Shown one piece after another: positions 1-7,646 of a stretch of DNA of 64,000 nucleotides. Position 1 is the stretch's first letter. Every line of letters begins with the position of its first letter. Position numbers and translations under genes: made by a program. Source of the DNA: Cupriavidus sp. WKF15 (lineage in GTDB: Bacteria > Pseudomonadota > Gammaproteobacteria > Burkholderiales > Burkholderiaceae); assembly GCF_029278605.1 (NCBI RefSeq), contig NZ_CP119572.1, positions 2,666,001 to 2,730,000 on the forward strand, written 5' to 3'. Below the pieces are notes generated by a model. The model did not search any database, was not told the DNA's origin, and was given only the letters and a program-made list of their open reading frames with translations.

Positions 1-498
1 AAAAGGCACCGGTAGCTCACACCTCGCGACGGTAAACTTGACGGTATACTTCGCCGAAGCCGCGAAGTATACCGTCGGGACCCGCCAAATCCGGGCGTCA
101 AACCATCCTGTCATCACCCGCACTCCCGCGCCAGTACCGGGACTTGGGGTCAAATCGACAAGTGCAGCTTTCCAGATTTTTTAGTTATCGTGCTTGCTCG
201 CACGGTCATCCTCCATTGATCACACGCTTCACGGCGCTCTGCCCTGTGAACAGCCTTCCTCGCCGATTTACGGGGTGACTAAAAGTCGCAGAGCGACCTT
301 TCTCCGCCGTGGCAAGTCCGCAACCCAATCACTGTCCGCGGCTCGCAAGCGGCAGACTTGAGGAAGGCACGCGGCATTCCCCCTGTTTGCGTCGCTGCCG
401 AGGCGTCGTTGTTAGTAGACGCACGCCTCAGTCTAACCACGCTGCGGTTTGAGCGCGTCGAACAGGCCTGCAATGTGATGCCGTCCGACTCCAGTAGA
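1..498. other. Non-coding left edge with inverted repeat
   Basis: I see no credible gene here. The stretch contains the 12-mer pair and inverted repeat described at 28-76. Its right part is the sequence into which the truncated restriction gene reads. Short open frames in this stretch have no recognisable protein character. Confidence 0.5.
28..76. repeat. Tandem 12-mers plus perfect inverted repeat (possible integrase site)
   Basis: Two adjacent 12-mers, GACGGTAAACTT (28-39) and GACGGTATACTT (40-51), are followed by a perfect 15-bp inverted repeat, GACGGTATACTTCGC at 40-54 against its complement at 62-76, with a 7-nt spacer. The same pairing of GACGGTA-type 12-mers recurs at 33,243-33,266. 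This resembles arm-type or crossover sites used by tyrosine recombinases, and an integrase gene starts 2.4 kb away. The function is inferred. Confidence 0.45.
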
Positions 499-2184
499 CT
501 ACTGAGTTACATTTTTGGGGGAGGCATTATGTTCAATCTGCTTGTTACGGCAAACGACGAGGCTTGGGACGGCCGGCCGCAGGCGTTCCCATTGAGCCGC
601 AGCGTATGGGTGGCCATACTCGTCAGAGTTGCGGAACAGTTCCAGGCGGCCAGGCACAGGCGTCTGGCTACCGTCTTCGTTCTCGCGATTGAAGCCTGAG
701 ATGAAGTCGTAGACCAGTTTGGACGTGGACGTGTTGTTGCAGACGACGATGAAGCAAGGAGGCACCTTGATGCCGGCCGCTTGCCACAAGTCGAAGGTCT
801 TTTGGTAATGACCGTACAAGGCCTCCAGAGCCGTTTGCAGTTCGACCGGCAGGCTCAAGGGGTCCAACGACTTTGCCGCCCCTCGGCCCTTTTTAGGCAT
901 GCGTGTGCGGATGTGCTCCCACAGGTTGCGGAATTTCGGCATCTCGCCGCCAGGGATGTTGTCGGCTACGGGCACGCGGGGCAACTTGACGATGCCGCAT
1001 TCGATGGCGTCCATCAGCGAAAAGTCGCTCATCGTCCAAGGAAACAGAGTGCCCTCGACATAGCCAGAGCCCGCCAGGAAGAACGGCGTGGCGGACAGGT
1101 CGATCACCTTGGCAATCCCCAGCTTGCGGTTGACCGCCTCCAGGCCAGTGATCCACATGCGGGCTGCCTCGTTGTTCTCCTCGGCTTCCTTCTTTTCGTC
1201 GCCCTTCAGAGCATCAGTCTCGGCGTCAGGCTTCTCGCGGTAGCAGTGGTGCGCCTCGTCGTTGATGACCAGGATGTTGGTCATGCCCATCAGGTCGGGC
1301 ATGACGCGCTGGAGCATCTGACCTTCAGTCTCCAAGGTATTCAGCTCATCGCCGCCGCGGCCCTGCAGCAGCAGGCGGCCGCCCTTGGATAGCTCAATAC
1401 GCTCTCGAAGTTTGAAAGCGTGATAGTTCGTGATGACGATCTTTGCGCGGTTGATATCCTCCAGCATGTCGCTGGGGACCAGCTCGCGACTGGCGTAGTA
1501 GCTGTCCGGGTCGTTGGGCTGCAGGACGCGAAGGCGATCCTTGATGGTCAAGCCGGGAGCGACCAGGAGGAAGCCTCGGGTGAACTTCTTGCTGCCCGGC
1601 CGACGCACCGCGTTAACGGTTTGCCAGGCGATGATCATCGCCATCACCGTCGTCTTGCCGGCACCTGTGGCCAACTTGAGCGCCAAACGCATCAGTTCCG
1701 GGTTGGCGTCGTTGTTGGCGTTGGCCAGGTGATCGAGGAAGGTCTGGCCGATCTTGCCTACCTGCGGCGCAACCTCGGTAAGCCAAATGACCGTCTCCGC
1801 CGCTTCAACCTGGCAGAAAAAGGGGCGAATGCTGCTGAAGGCGTGATGTCGCCAGTGCTGCAGCAATCGGGCCGTCTCCGGTGTGACCCGCCAATCCGCG
1901 GGATTCTTCAGGGCGCGCCACTTATCGACCTCCTGGCGCACCGAGTTGATGATGGCCGTGTGGTCGTAGGCCTGTGCCTGAGTCGAGAGATCGTCGAACA
2001 GCAGACTATCCTGCTTCGCCCCTTTTTGCTTCTTGGCCTTGGGGATGGGCGTGATGAACTCGGCCCTGCGGCGAGCTTCGACGATCTGCTGAGTTGGCTG
2101 TCCGGTCGCGTCAAGCTCCCAGTGACGTCCGGGATACTCGTACGGAGAATTGAGAATCGGCTTCTCAAAAAACTGATTTGTCAT
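499..2184 (-). pseudogene. Type III-like restriction endonuclease/helicase, 3'-truncated
   Basis: A 561-aa product with superfamily 2 helicase motifs of the Res-subunit type. It has Walker A LATGAGKTT near residue 175, a DEAH-type box INDEAHHCY near residue 310 and motif III LSATPFF near residue 365. It resembles the BPTD_3080-type restriction endonucleases, which as I recall are roughly twice this length. The family-like sequence stops near residue 525 (LFRNSDEYGHP) and about 30 unrelated residues run to a stop. The second RecA-like lobe and the nuclease domain are therefore missing. No methyltransferase gene is adjacent. It is probably a dead remnant left by recombination at the island edge. 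Confidence 0.8.
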
Positions 2185-2451
2185 TCAAGGCCCGTTATTA
2201 TTTTCACCCACTGCGACGAAATGTTCAGTTGGAAGTTGGGCTTCAGTGGAAGAAAGCGTCGGATGAGTGTGCTGAATTGGCCCATATTCTATAGCAACCG
2301 GGATCTCCAATTGTGCCGCATTAGGTTCCTCGAAACAGCTTGCTGGGGGCGCACTTCATTTCCCCCGGCGAAGTTTCATGTGCTTTATACATCACCAAAT
2401 CATTATGAGGAAGAGGCCGCATTGCGGAGCCCGCAATCGCTACTGCATCAA

Positions 2452-3423
2452 TCAAAGCAAGGTCGGAATTCTCCGCTTCGCCACCGGCCGGATATAGCGG
2501 GCCAGCATGGCGTCCGACCGATGGCCGGTTTGCTCTTTAATCTGGTATGGCTGTAAGCCGGCTTCGGCGGCAGTCGTAACGTAGCCTGCCCTCAGACTGT
2601 GACCAGAGACTCTAGCCGGATCACCGCCGGTCCTTTGGACCGCGGCTTTGATGATCAATGCCACCGACTGCGCGGACAAGGCGGCGGTTCCGACCTTATC
2701 GTACCGGCTCACGCTGCGGAATACCCAGCCCGAAGCAATCCCGGCCAGTTCCAGCCACCCCCGCAATGCCTTGACCGGACACCGAGCGCCTTTTGCGTAG
2801 GGGATGAACGCGGTGCGCCCTGCGCCGGCCTGGTCTGTTTTTGAGCGCCGAATCAAAATTTCCAGGCCATTGGCATGCTCAGTGATGTCTTCTCGGCGGA
2901 TGGCTACCAGTTCGGAGCGCCGGAACGCTCCTGCGAAGCCTATCAGCAGAAGTGCCCGGTCGCGCGCTGCCTGCATCGGCTTGCGCTGATCGACCATCAC
3001 CAGCAATTCAAGCAGGTCATCCTTGACGACGGCCTTGGCTTGGCGCTGCCGCGTTCCCAGGGTTCGCCGGATACCCGCCATGGTTTGTTTCACCAAGGCA
3101 TCCCGCGCCGGGGAGTCCAGCCCCCGGTCGACATGCGCTCGATGGACAGCGATAAGCCGCCGCTCTATGGTGGCAACGGCCAAAGTTGCAGCCAACTCGG
3201 CGAGGTAGCCCGCCAGTTGCTGCGGCGTTGCCGGAATCCTGCCTCCCTTGCTTCTGAAATGACGCACATCTGCCGCATAGCCTCGCTGGGTTGCCGCAGA
3301 GCGCGCCGCCGCCACATAGCCGTCGACCGACAGGCCCTGGGGACGTGTAGCACTGCTTGGCAGGCCCGGCTTGGGCCGTGCATGGGCGAGCGTCGCCCCA
3401 CCGAGTTTGGTGTCGTTTTTCAT
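2452..3423 (-). CDS. Tyrosine recombinase/integrase
   Basis: A 323-aa site-specific recombinase of the phage-integrase family. An N-terminal core-binding (SAM-like) region spans about residues 30-130. The catalytic domain shows the expected residues: Arg in GAFRRSELVAI, the HSLRAGY box (His...Arg), GHRSD and the nucleophilic Tyr in MLARYIRP. The length is typical. It would cut and rejoin DNA at the attachment sites of the element carrying it. It is the only integrase in the left accessory block, so it is the best candidate for mobilising the 33-kb region. A palindrome lies just upstream of its start. Confidence 0.9.
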   Translation of the reverse strand: MKNDTKLGGATLAHARPKPGLPSSATRPQGLSVDGYVAAARSAATQRGYAADVRHFRSKGGRIPATPQQLAGYLAELAATLAVATIERRLIAVHRAHVDRGLDSPARDALVKQTMAGIRRTLGTRQRQAKAVVKDDLLELLVMVDQRKPMQAARDRALLLIGFAGAFRRSELVAIRREDITEHANGLEILIRRSKTDQAGAGRTAFIPYAKGARCPVKALRGWLELAGIASGWVFRSVSRYDKVGTAALSAQSVALIIKAAVQRTGGDPARVSGHSLRAGYVTTAAEAGLQPYQIKEQTGHRSDAMLARYIRPVAKRRIPTLL

Positions 3424-3448
3424 GGCTTTTTGAGTAGTGCGAAGTGAG

Positions 3449-3471
3449 CCTTTTCGCTAATCAGCGAAAGG
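3449..3471. promoter_or_regulatory. Near-perfect palindrome upstream of the integrase
   Basis: CCTTTTCGCT and AGCGAAAGG are inverted around AATC, 26 bp upstream of the integrase start. The position suits an operator or recombinase-binding site controlling integrase expression. The role is inferred from location and symmetry only. Confidence 0.4.
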
Positions 3472-3524
3472 CGAAAACGCGGCGTGATTGCCGCGCTAGG
3501 ACCAGCTGTGGAATGGCCTGGTCG

Positions 3525-3917
3525 TTAGGAAGGTGAGCAACTGGAGCTACTTGAGCTATCGGAGGGGCGATAGTCGTAGGTGTGTGACCGGCAGTGGATT
3601 GCCAAGTCCTGAGCAAACACACAGAACTTCCCGACGTCGACCAGCAGCCAGCCGATAGCCTCCAGCGGATGGCCATTGGCGACCTCAATCTGCGGTGCGG
3701 CGTGGACAATCAGCTGCCCGATGGCTGCAACCGCTCGATGCATGGTCCACAACGTCAGTTCGGCGTCATCTGCAAGGCGTACCAAAATCTGCGGATCAGC
3801 CGCCTCGTAGTCGAACGCCCCAGCCGGGTTGATTGGCAACGATGGCAAGGCCAGGACTAGCTCGAGGAGCGACCCCGCCCGAGATGGACCGGGGTTTTCT
3901 GATGAGGGACACGTCAT
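3525..3917 (-). CDS. Hypothetical island protein, 130 aa
   Basis: I do not recognise a characterised family. The protein is mostly helical in appearance (residues about 40-105) and ends in a Ser-rich tail. Its ATG lies four bases after the stop of the upstream gene (3921-4253), so the two are almost certainly co-transcribed. Such tandem small genes next to an integrase are common in integrated elements. There is no signal peptide or membrane segment. Confidence 0.6.
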   Translation of the reverse strand: MTCPSSENPGPSRAGSLLELVLALPSLPINPAGAFDYEAADPQILVRLADDAELTLWTMHRAVAAIGQLIVHAAPQIEVANGHPLEAIGWLLVDVGKFCVFAQDLAIHCRSHTYDYRPSDSSSSSSCSPS

Positions 3918-3920
3918 GCC

Positions 3921-4253
3921 TTAATATTCTTCGGGCAACAGTAGCGTCGTCACGCTTCGGTCCGCCTCGGTGATGATCCATACCCGCACGCCAGCGATGT
4001 CGTATGCCGACAGGACCCGCGCACCGTTCTGAACAGCCAGGTCATTGGCTTTCGCATCCTCATCGGGCACCAGGCCCCAATCGCCGCGTACGTGCATTGC
4101 GAGATACAAAGCGGGGCCGATCAAATGCTGAGTCAGGTGAGCCACAACACCCCGCGTGGCGACAACCTGTCCGAGCGCGAACAGCGAGTTGGACCGCCTG
4201 GCGCCGCCGGATTCGGCCTGATCAGTGTTGGATGGAGAGTTGGTGGGAAACAT
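3921..4253 (-). CDS. Small plasmid/ICE-associated protein
   Basis: A 110-aa soluble protein starting MFPTNSPSN and ending LLLPEEY. The start was chosen because AGGAG sits 8 nt upstream of this ATG. An upstream in-frame start would add 10 residues without a ribosome site. Proteins of this type are found in integrative elements and are sometimes labelled type I restriction subunit M, but nothing in the sequence resembles a methyltransferase: no SAM-binding GxG and no NPPY motif. I treat it as of unknown function. It forms a two-gene unit with the 130-aa protein. Confidence 0.65.
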   Translation of the reverse strand: MFPTNSPSNTDQAESGGARRSNSLFALGQVVATRGVVAHLTQHLIGPALYLAMHVRGDWGLVPDEDAKANDLAVQNGARVLSAYDIAGVRVWIITEADRSVTTLLLPEEY

Positions 4254-4306
4254 GTGGAAGTTCTCCTGAAGGGATAGCCGCATACCCGATTGCAGAACCC
4301 AGAAAG

Positions 4307-4341
4307 CACAAAAGCCAAGGCAGGAAGCCTTGGCTTTTGTG
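4307..4341. terminator. Perfect 15-bp hairpin terminator
   Basis: CACAAAAGCCAAGGC and its exact complement flank a 5-nt loop. The A-run on one side and T-run on the other allow function in either direction. It insulates the small island operon (start at 4253) from the decayed CDI debris upstream. Confidence 0.75.
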
Positions 4342-4539
4342 GGGTAAAGGTCGAACTACGTCGACGGTATCGGGTGCGGCATGGCGCGGCATGCGCCACT
4401 TCAGCAGGCTACGCCACAGCCTTTGTCGGAACAAGCACCGTATAACTTTGGCAGTCGTGTGCAGTAGAGACTGCCAAGCTTTCTCCGATAGAGCGATTCC
4501 TCCGCGGCGCGAAAGATCAAACGTAGATCGGGATGCTTG

Positions 4540-4809
4540 CCTATTCGGGAACTCGGCGATCGCGATGACGATGGTCGCTGTGGTCGTGCAAAAGCCGCTG
4601 TCTGCGTTCGGCAAAGGCTGCTTCTGCACCGCTGCCCATCGTAACCCTCTGTGTGCCATCGTCGTCTGCCCGGTCGTCAACGGCTCGTGGTTCGGGTAAA
4701 TCACGTCGAGCCCCAGCGGCGCCACCATGGCCGAGGTCACGCCGCCAATGGCACCATATCCAGCACCCGACGCGTCCCACGTTGGCGACGACCCGCAACC
4801 CTAGACGCA
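4540..4809 (-). pseudogene. Decayed third CdiA C-terminal arm
   Basis: Read on the minus strand, 4809-4712 encodes AIGGVTSAMVAPLG, matching AIGGAASTIVAPLV of the large CdiA and AIGGATSAIVAPLV of the orphan module. It continues with TTGQT, also seen in the main effector, and then loses family character near 4,560. The DNA of 4712-4809 is about 93% identical to 6673-6770, with the same in-frame TAG at its upstream edge. No toxin domain survives. This is the scar of an additional displaced effector module. Confidence 0.6.
4712..4809 (-). repeat. Recombination-arm repeat, copy 1
   Basis: A 98-bp segment nearly identical to 6673-6770 (about 7 differences by eye). Both copies are flanked upstream on the minus strand by a T-run followed by CCCAGACGCGG, which in the second copy is the 3' end of a 102-aa immunity-like gene. 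The repeat is the start of the homologous arm that precedes CdiA C-terminal modules. Confidence 0.75.
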
Positions 4810-4913
4810 CCAAGGCTTGGCGGACGGTCGGCGCCCCGATGCGGGTGCGGGTGGTGGTTTTTTTTCCCAGACGCGGTTTTTGCCTGGAGCCGACAGCTCA
4901 AGCCCACCCTGAA

Positions 4914-5105
4914 GTGGATGCCGTGGAGTCCGAGTTGGAGGCCAACGGCTACGCCGCCGTGCCGAGCTGGCGCAACGATGGCCGGTGGGAGGCGTGGGTG
5001 CGCGAGGGGAACATCACCAGCGGTCCCAGCAAGATCTTCCCGTCCCGCGAGGCTGCCATCGAAGCCGGACGCGTCTACCGCGAAGCCGAGTTGCGGCAGC
5101 CATAG
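4914..5105 (+). CDS. Small hypothetical protein or gene 3' fragment
   Basis: An open frame on the plus strand encoding about 63 residues, including ANGYAAVPSWRNDGRWEAWV and IFPSREAAIEAGRVY. The composition is protein-like and soluble. A GTG is the first plausible start; upstream the frame runs into the decayed CDI arm, so the 5' end may be lost. It lies opposite in direction to all surrounding CDI genes and has probably been inserted there. The function is unknown. Confidence 0.35.
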   Translation: MDAVESELEANGYAAVPSWRNDGRWEAWVREGNITSGPSKIFPSREAAIEAGRVYREAELRQP

Positions 5106-5113
5106 AAACCACG

Positions 5114-5133
5114 AACCCGACCAAGGCCGGGTT
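5114..5133 (-). terminator. Module-end hairpin after the orphan immunity gene
   Basis: AACCCG pairs with CGGGTT, with inner CC/GG pairing, just downstream of the immunity gene ending at 5167. A close relative of the same hairpin and its flank (minus strand CGGGTTCGT.GTTTCT) occurs at 7136-7153 after the main cdiI. It probably terminates module transcription. Confidence 0.55.
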
Positions 5134-5166
5134 CACACTGCAAAGTCCGCCCACCCTGGCCCTTAT

Positions 5167-5469
5167 CTACGGAGTACTCAACTTCTTGAGTCCTTCAGAT
5201 ATTTCGCCGAGGCGGCGTAATTGGACCCATGGGTCTGCAACAAGCTCCCGCGGATCAACATCAAGCAGATGAGCATATCCATCCGCTATTTTTCCGAGAG
5301 TACCCTCCACGAGTAGCGAGAGATCCTGTTCACTCGCACGGCCATCCAGGATATTCTGGAGCGCAGAATAGAAGGTTGCATTGTATGCAGAGAGGCTAGC
5401 GAGCCCCTTTCGATCCCAATTCGATGCCAGCCATTCCAAGTGCTTCCTCAACTCAGGACTTAACGTCAT
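5167..5469 (-). CDS. Orphan CDI immunity protein (CdiI-like)
   Basis: A 100-aa, probably all-helical soluble protein (MTLSPELRKHLEWLA...). The ATG is 8 nt after the TGA of the orphan CdiA C-terminal module, with GAGGAT as ribosome site overlapping that stop. The identification rests on the position immediately 3' of a toxin module and on its size; the sequence matches no family I can name. It should bind and neutralise the toxin encoded by 5478-6686. A hairpin follows it. Keeping an orphan toxin's antidote can protect against siblings still delivering that toxin. Confidence 0.65.
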   Translation of the reverse strand: MTLSPELRKHLEWLASNWDRKGLASLSAYNATFYSALQNILDGRASEQDLSLLVEGTLGKIADGYAHLLDVDPRELVADPWVQLRRLGEISEGLKKLSTP

Positions 5470-5477
5470 AGTTATCC

Positions 5478-6686
5478 TCAATTCAAGATTGGGCCGATCG
5501 TCACTGGCGGATTGGGACCGTATTTTGCCCCACCAGGAACAAAGACCTGCCACCCCCCTCCGGTTTGGTAACCACTCCAATTCTGAGGGGCAATAACGCC
5601 CTCAAGTACAGGAATTTGCCGGTTAATCGTCGCCGCATTGAGTGTCGTTGCAGGATTGCTCGGCGGTAATGCCAGCGTGTTCGTCACTTGCCCCGGCGTT
5701 TGGCCGGCGGTTCCCGGAGTAAGAAACTGGCCAGACGCTGGGCTAGCCGCCCCTCCGGAGTATGCCCCAAAAGTTTCACCGGGCAGAGCGTTTCGGACGT
5801 AAATGGGTCCTTGAAACGAGCTCACAAAGCTCTCAATCTGGCTTTCCGGCAGTCCCATCTGGCGGAGATATTGTCCTGCCTGATCAGGCGTCACTTGGAA
5901 TCGCGGTGTTGGCGCAGCAGGGGCAAGCGACGGATTCGCAGGAATGCCTTCAATTGTTGAACCATTGGGCAAGGCAAATGAGACCAATTTGCCTGATGCC
6001 ACCCCACCGCCCACTTGGCCAACAAGTGTTTGAATACCGCGCGCCAGGTTTGTGTTGCCGCTGAACAAGGACCCTTCATACGCACCCAGCGCAGTACCAA
6101 CCTGCGAGAGCGTCTGCGCCAACGACTGCCGCTGCTCCGCCGTCAGCGTGCCACCGTTTCTCTGAATCTCCAGGCTCGCACTCAGCAGCGCCGCCCCCAC
6201 ACTGTTAGCGCCACCACTGTCCCCTGCGGCCTGGAACTGTTTGTATTGCGCCGAAGCGTTGTCCACCGCCTGCTGGAGCTTCTGCCGGGCCGCCGACTTC
6301 TCGTCTGGCGTGCCCGCCATCGCCAGCGCATCCTTGGCGTCTGTCAGATCTGTAAATATTTTCGTCTGCGCCTGGTCGACCCGATCCCATTTGTTGGTGA
6401 TCGCAAGCTTGTCGCCGTCCGTCTTCGCAGACGCAAGTTCCTGGGCTTTCTCCTTCGTTTGCTTGCCCGACAGTGAGTTATTCAGCGCCTCGTTCTGCGC
6501 CGCGCCGGCCGCTGCGGTGGCATTCTCGCCAAGCGCCGATGCAAGGCCACCACCAGCCAGCATCGCAATGGCCACGGTCGCGGCGTTGTACCCGAGGTTG
6601 TTGTAGCTCGTCGTCTGGGTGCCATTGCCGTTATCGACTACGGTCTGCGTGCCGCCGTACAGCCCATCGCGCACCAGCGGCGCCAC
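5478..6686 (-). CDS. Orphan CdiA C-terminal toxin module
   Basis: 402 aa from a GTG; the frame is open upstream to a TAG at 6762-6764. The first part (AIAMLAGGGLASALG...AAQNEALNN) is homologous to the pre-toxin region of the large CdiA, giving a recombination arm of about 95 residues. After the shared junction the next 330 residues are unrelated to the main toxin: a Lys/Gln-rich helical stretch, then a Gly/Pro-rich C-terminal domain with FGAYSGG, LALPPSNP, EGVIAPQNW and GGGWQVFVPGG. That pattern is faintly like NAD-cleaving TNT-type toxins, but this is a guess. There is no signal peptide or TPS domain, so it cannot be secreted alone. It is likely a silent cassette that can be recombined into cdiA. 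Confidence 0.7.
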   Translation of the reverse strand: MAPLVRDGLYGGTQTVVDNGNGTQTTSYNNLGYNAATVAIAMLAGGGLASALGENATAAAGAAQNEALNNSLSGKQTKEKAQELASAKTDGDKLAITNKWDRVDQAQTKIFTDLTDAKDALAMAGTPDEKSAARQKLQQAVDNASAQYKQFQAAGDSGGANSVGAALLSASLEIQRNGGTLTAEQRQSLAQTLSQVGTALGAYEGSLFSGNTNLARGIQTLVGQVGGGVASGKLVSFALPNGSTIEGIPANPSLAPAAPTPRFQVTPDQAGQYLRQMGLPESQIESFVSSFQGPIYVRNALPGETFGAYSGGAASPASGQFLTPGTAGQTPGQVTNTLALPPSNPATTLNAATINRQIPVLEGVIAPQNWSGYQTGGGWQVFVPGGAKYGPNPPVTIGPILN

Positions 6687-6770
6687 GATAGCCGAGGTCG
6701 CCCCGCCAATGGCACCATATCCAGCACCCGACGCGTCCCACGTTGGCGATGCCCCGCAACCCTAGACGCA
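6673..6770 (-). repeat. Recombination-arm repeat, copy 2
   Basis: Partner of 4712-4809. In this copy the arm continues in frame into the orphan toxin module. The in-frame TAG at 6762-6764 sits at the same place in both copies, so both descend from one displaced ancestor rather than from two independent events. Confidence 0.75.
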
Positions 6771-6805
6771 GCTTGGCTTTGCGGCGGCTCACTGCCCCGA
6801 CGCGG

Positions 6806-7099
6806 TTACCCTTCCCAAGTTTTTTGCCCAGACGCGGCTTTCAGGCGCCAGATGTGACCGATAGGCTCCCATGTACCTCGATACGGAGCTTGAGGGGCGA
6901 TCAACCGCCATGTTTCGCCCGATGCCTTGCACCTGTACCAGTGCTCGTCAACTCCATAGATCAGGTCATCACTAGGTTTGGCGACCGGCACGGCCTCAGC
7001 GACTCCAGCGTCCACTTGGGCCGACAACCACAAGCAGAAGCGTTTGTATTCCCCGGGTGACACGAATCCGTGAATGGCTTCCCAGTTGCATGTACTCAT
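6806..7099 (-). CDS. Stand-alone immunity-like protein
   Basis: A 97-aa soluble protein beginning MSTCNWEAIHGF and rich in Trp (YGVDEHWYRCKASGETWRL). The ATG at 7099 is preferred over an upstream in-frame TTG at 7114. It lies after the hairpin that ends the main cdiA-cdiI unit and just before the orphan arm, where an immunity gene from a lost module would sit. Its own toxin is absent. The last bases of this gene recur, degraded, upstream of the third arm near 4,860-4,890. Function as a CDI antidote is inferred from context. Confidence 0.55.
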   Translation of the reverse strand: MSTCNWEAIHGFVSPGEYKRFCLWLSAQVDAGVAEAVPVAKPSDDLIYGVDEHWYRCKASGETWRLIAPQAPYRGTWEPIGHIWRLKAASGQKTWEG

Positions 7100-7135
7100 G
7101 GTGACATGATCCAAGATTGGCCCCAGAAACGACGA

Positions 7136-7153
7136 ACCCGGCCGAAGCCGGGT
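7136..7153 (-). terminator. Hairpin after cdiI
   Basis: ACCCGGC-cgaa-GCCGGGT, downstream of the immunity gene ending at 7220. On the minus strand it is followed by TCGTCGTTTCT. It is similar in stem and flank to 5114-5133 and probably marks the end of the CDI operon. Confidence 0.6.
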
Positions 7154-7219
7154 CGCATCGGGTATAGCTGTCCGATCAGAAGCCGGCGCAAGCCTCTCTT
7201 GTCACATTATTGTGACTCG

Positions 7220-7642
7220 CTATCTAATCGGGTCCACTCCAACCACAAAGACGCCAGCATCCGTGTCAAGACGGCAGCCATCGATCAAGATAACCCCAGG
7301 ATCTTCTAACCTAAGCTTCAAATTTCCCTTAAACCGGTACGGAAACTCACTTCGACAATGCGGGCATTTGACGTTACTCCATACGGCGTATTTTGACGAA
7401 GCACTGGGAAGCCCCTTCAACAGTGCCTCAACGGCAGCAAGAACCACAGAGTCAGGTGCACCCTGCTTAAGCAAGGCATCAACATTTGTGAACCACGCAG
7501 CGCGGACCAGTACGTCGTTATTGTCGTTGGCGTAGAAGTGTAGGCGTGGCTCTGCCATACCAGACAACCATGAATAGGATACCTCGCAGTGACATGAAGG
7601 ACACTGCGTAACTCGCCCGGGGAAACGTCGCGTCTGAGTCAT
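7220..7642 (-). CDS. cdiI: CDI immunity protein with paired CxxC motifs
   Basis: A 140-aa soluble protein whose ATG is four bases after the cdiA stop, the usual cdiA-cdiI coupling. Two CPxC knuckles, CPSCHCE near residue 15 and CPHCRSE near residue 95, could bind one zinc in a split zinc-ribbon arrangement. The region between them is mixed alpha/beta. It should bind and neutralise the C-terminal toxin of the adjacent effector inside the producing cell. I cannot assign it to a named immunity family; the role follows from position. A hairpin terminator lies downstream. Confidence 0.75.
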   Translation of the reverse strand: MTQTRRFPGRVTQCPSCHCEVSYSWLSGMAEPRLHFYANDNNDVLVRAAWFTNVDALLKQGAPDSVVLAAVEALLKGLPSASSKYAVWSNVKCPHCRSEFPYRFKGNLKLRLEDPGVILIDGCRLDTDAGVFVVGVDPIR

Positions 7643-7646
7643 GTTG

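Noticed and set aside
4222..4740. 172-codon minus-strand frame through the decayed arm
   Set aside because: Only the first part is related to CdiA; the rest crosses a hairpin terminator and has no protein character, so it was treated as a decayed module.
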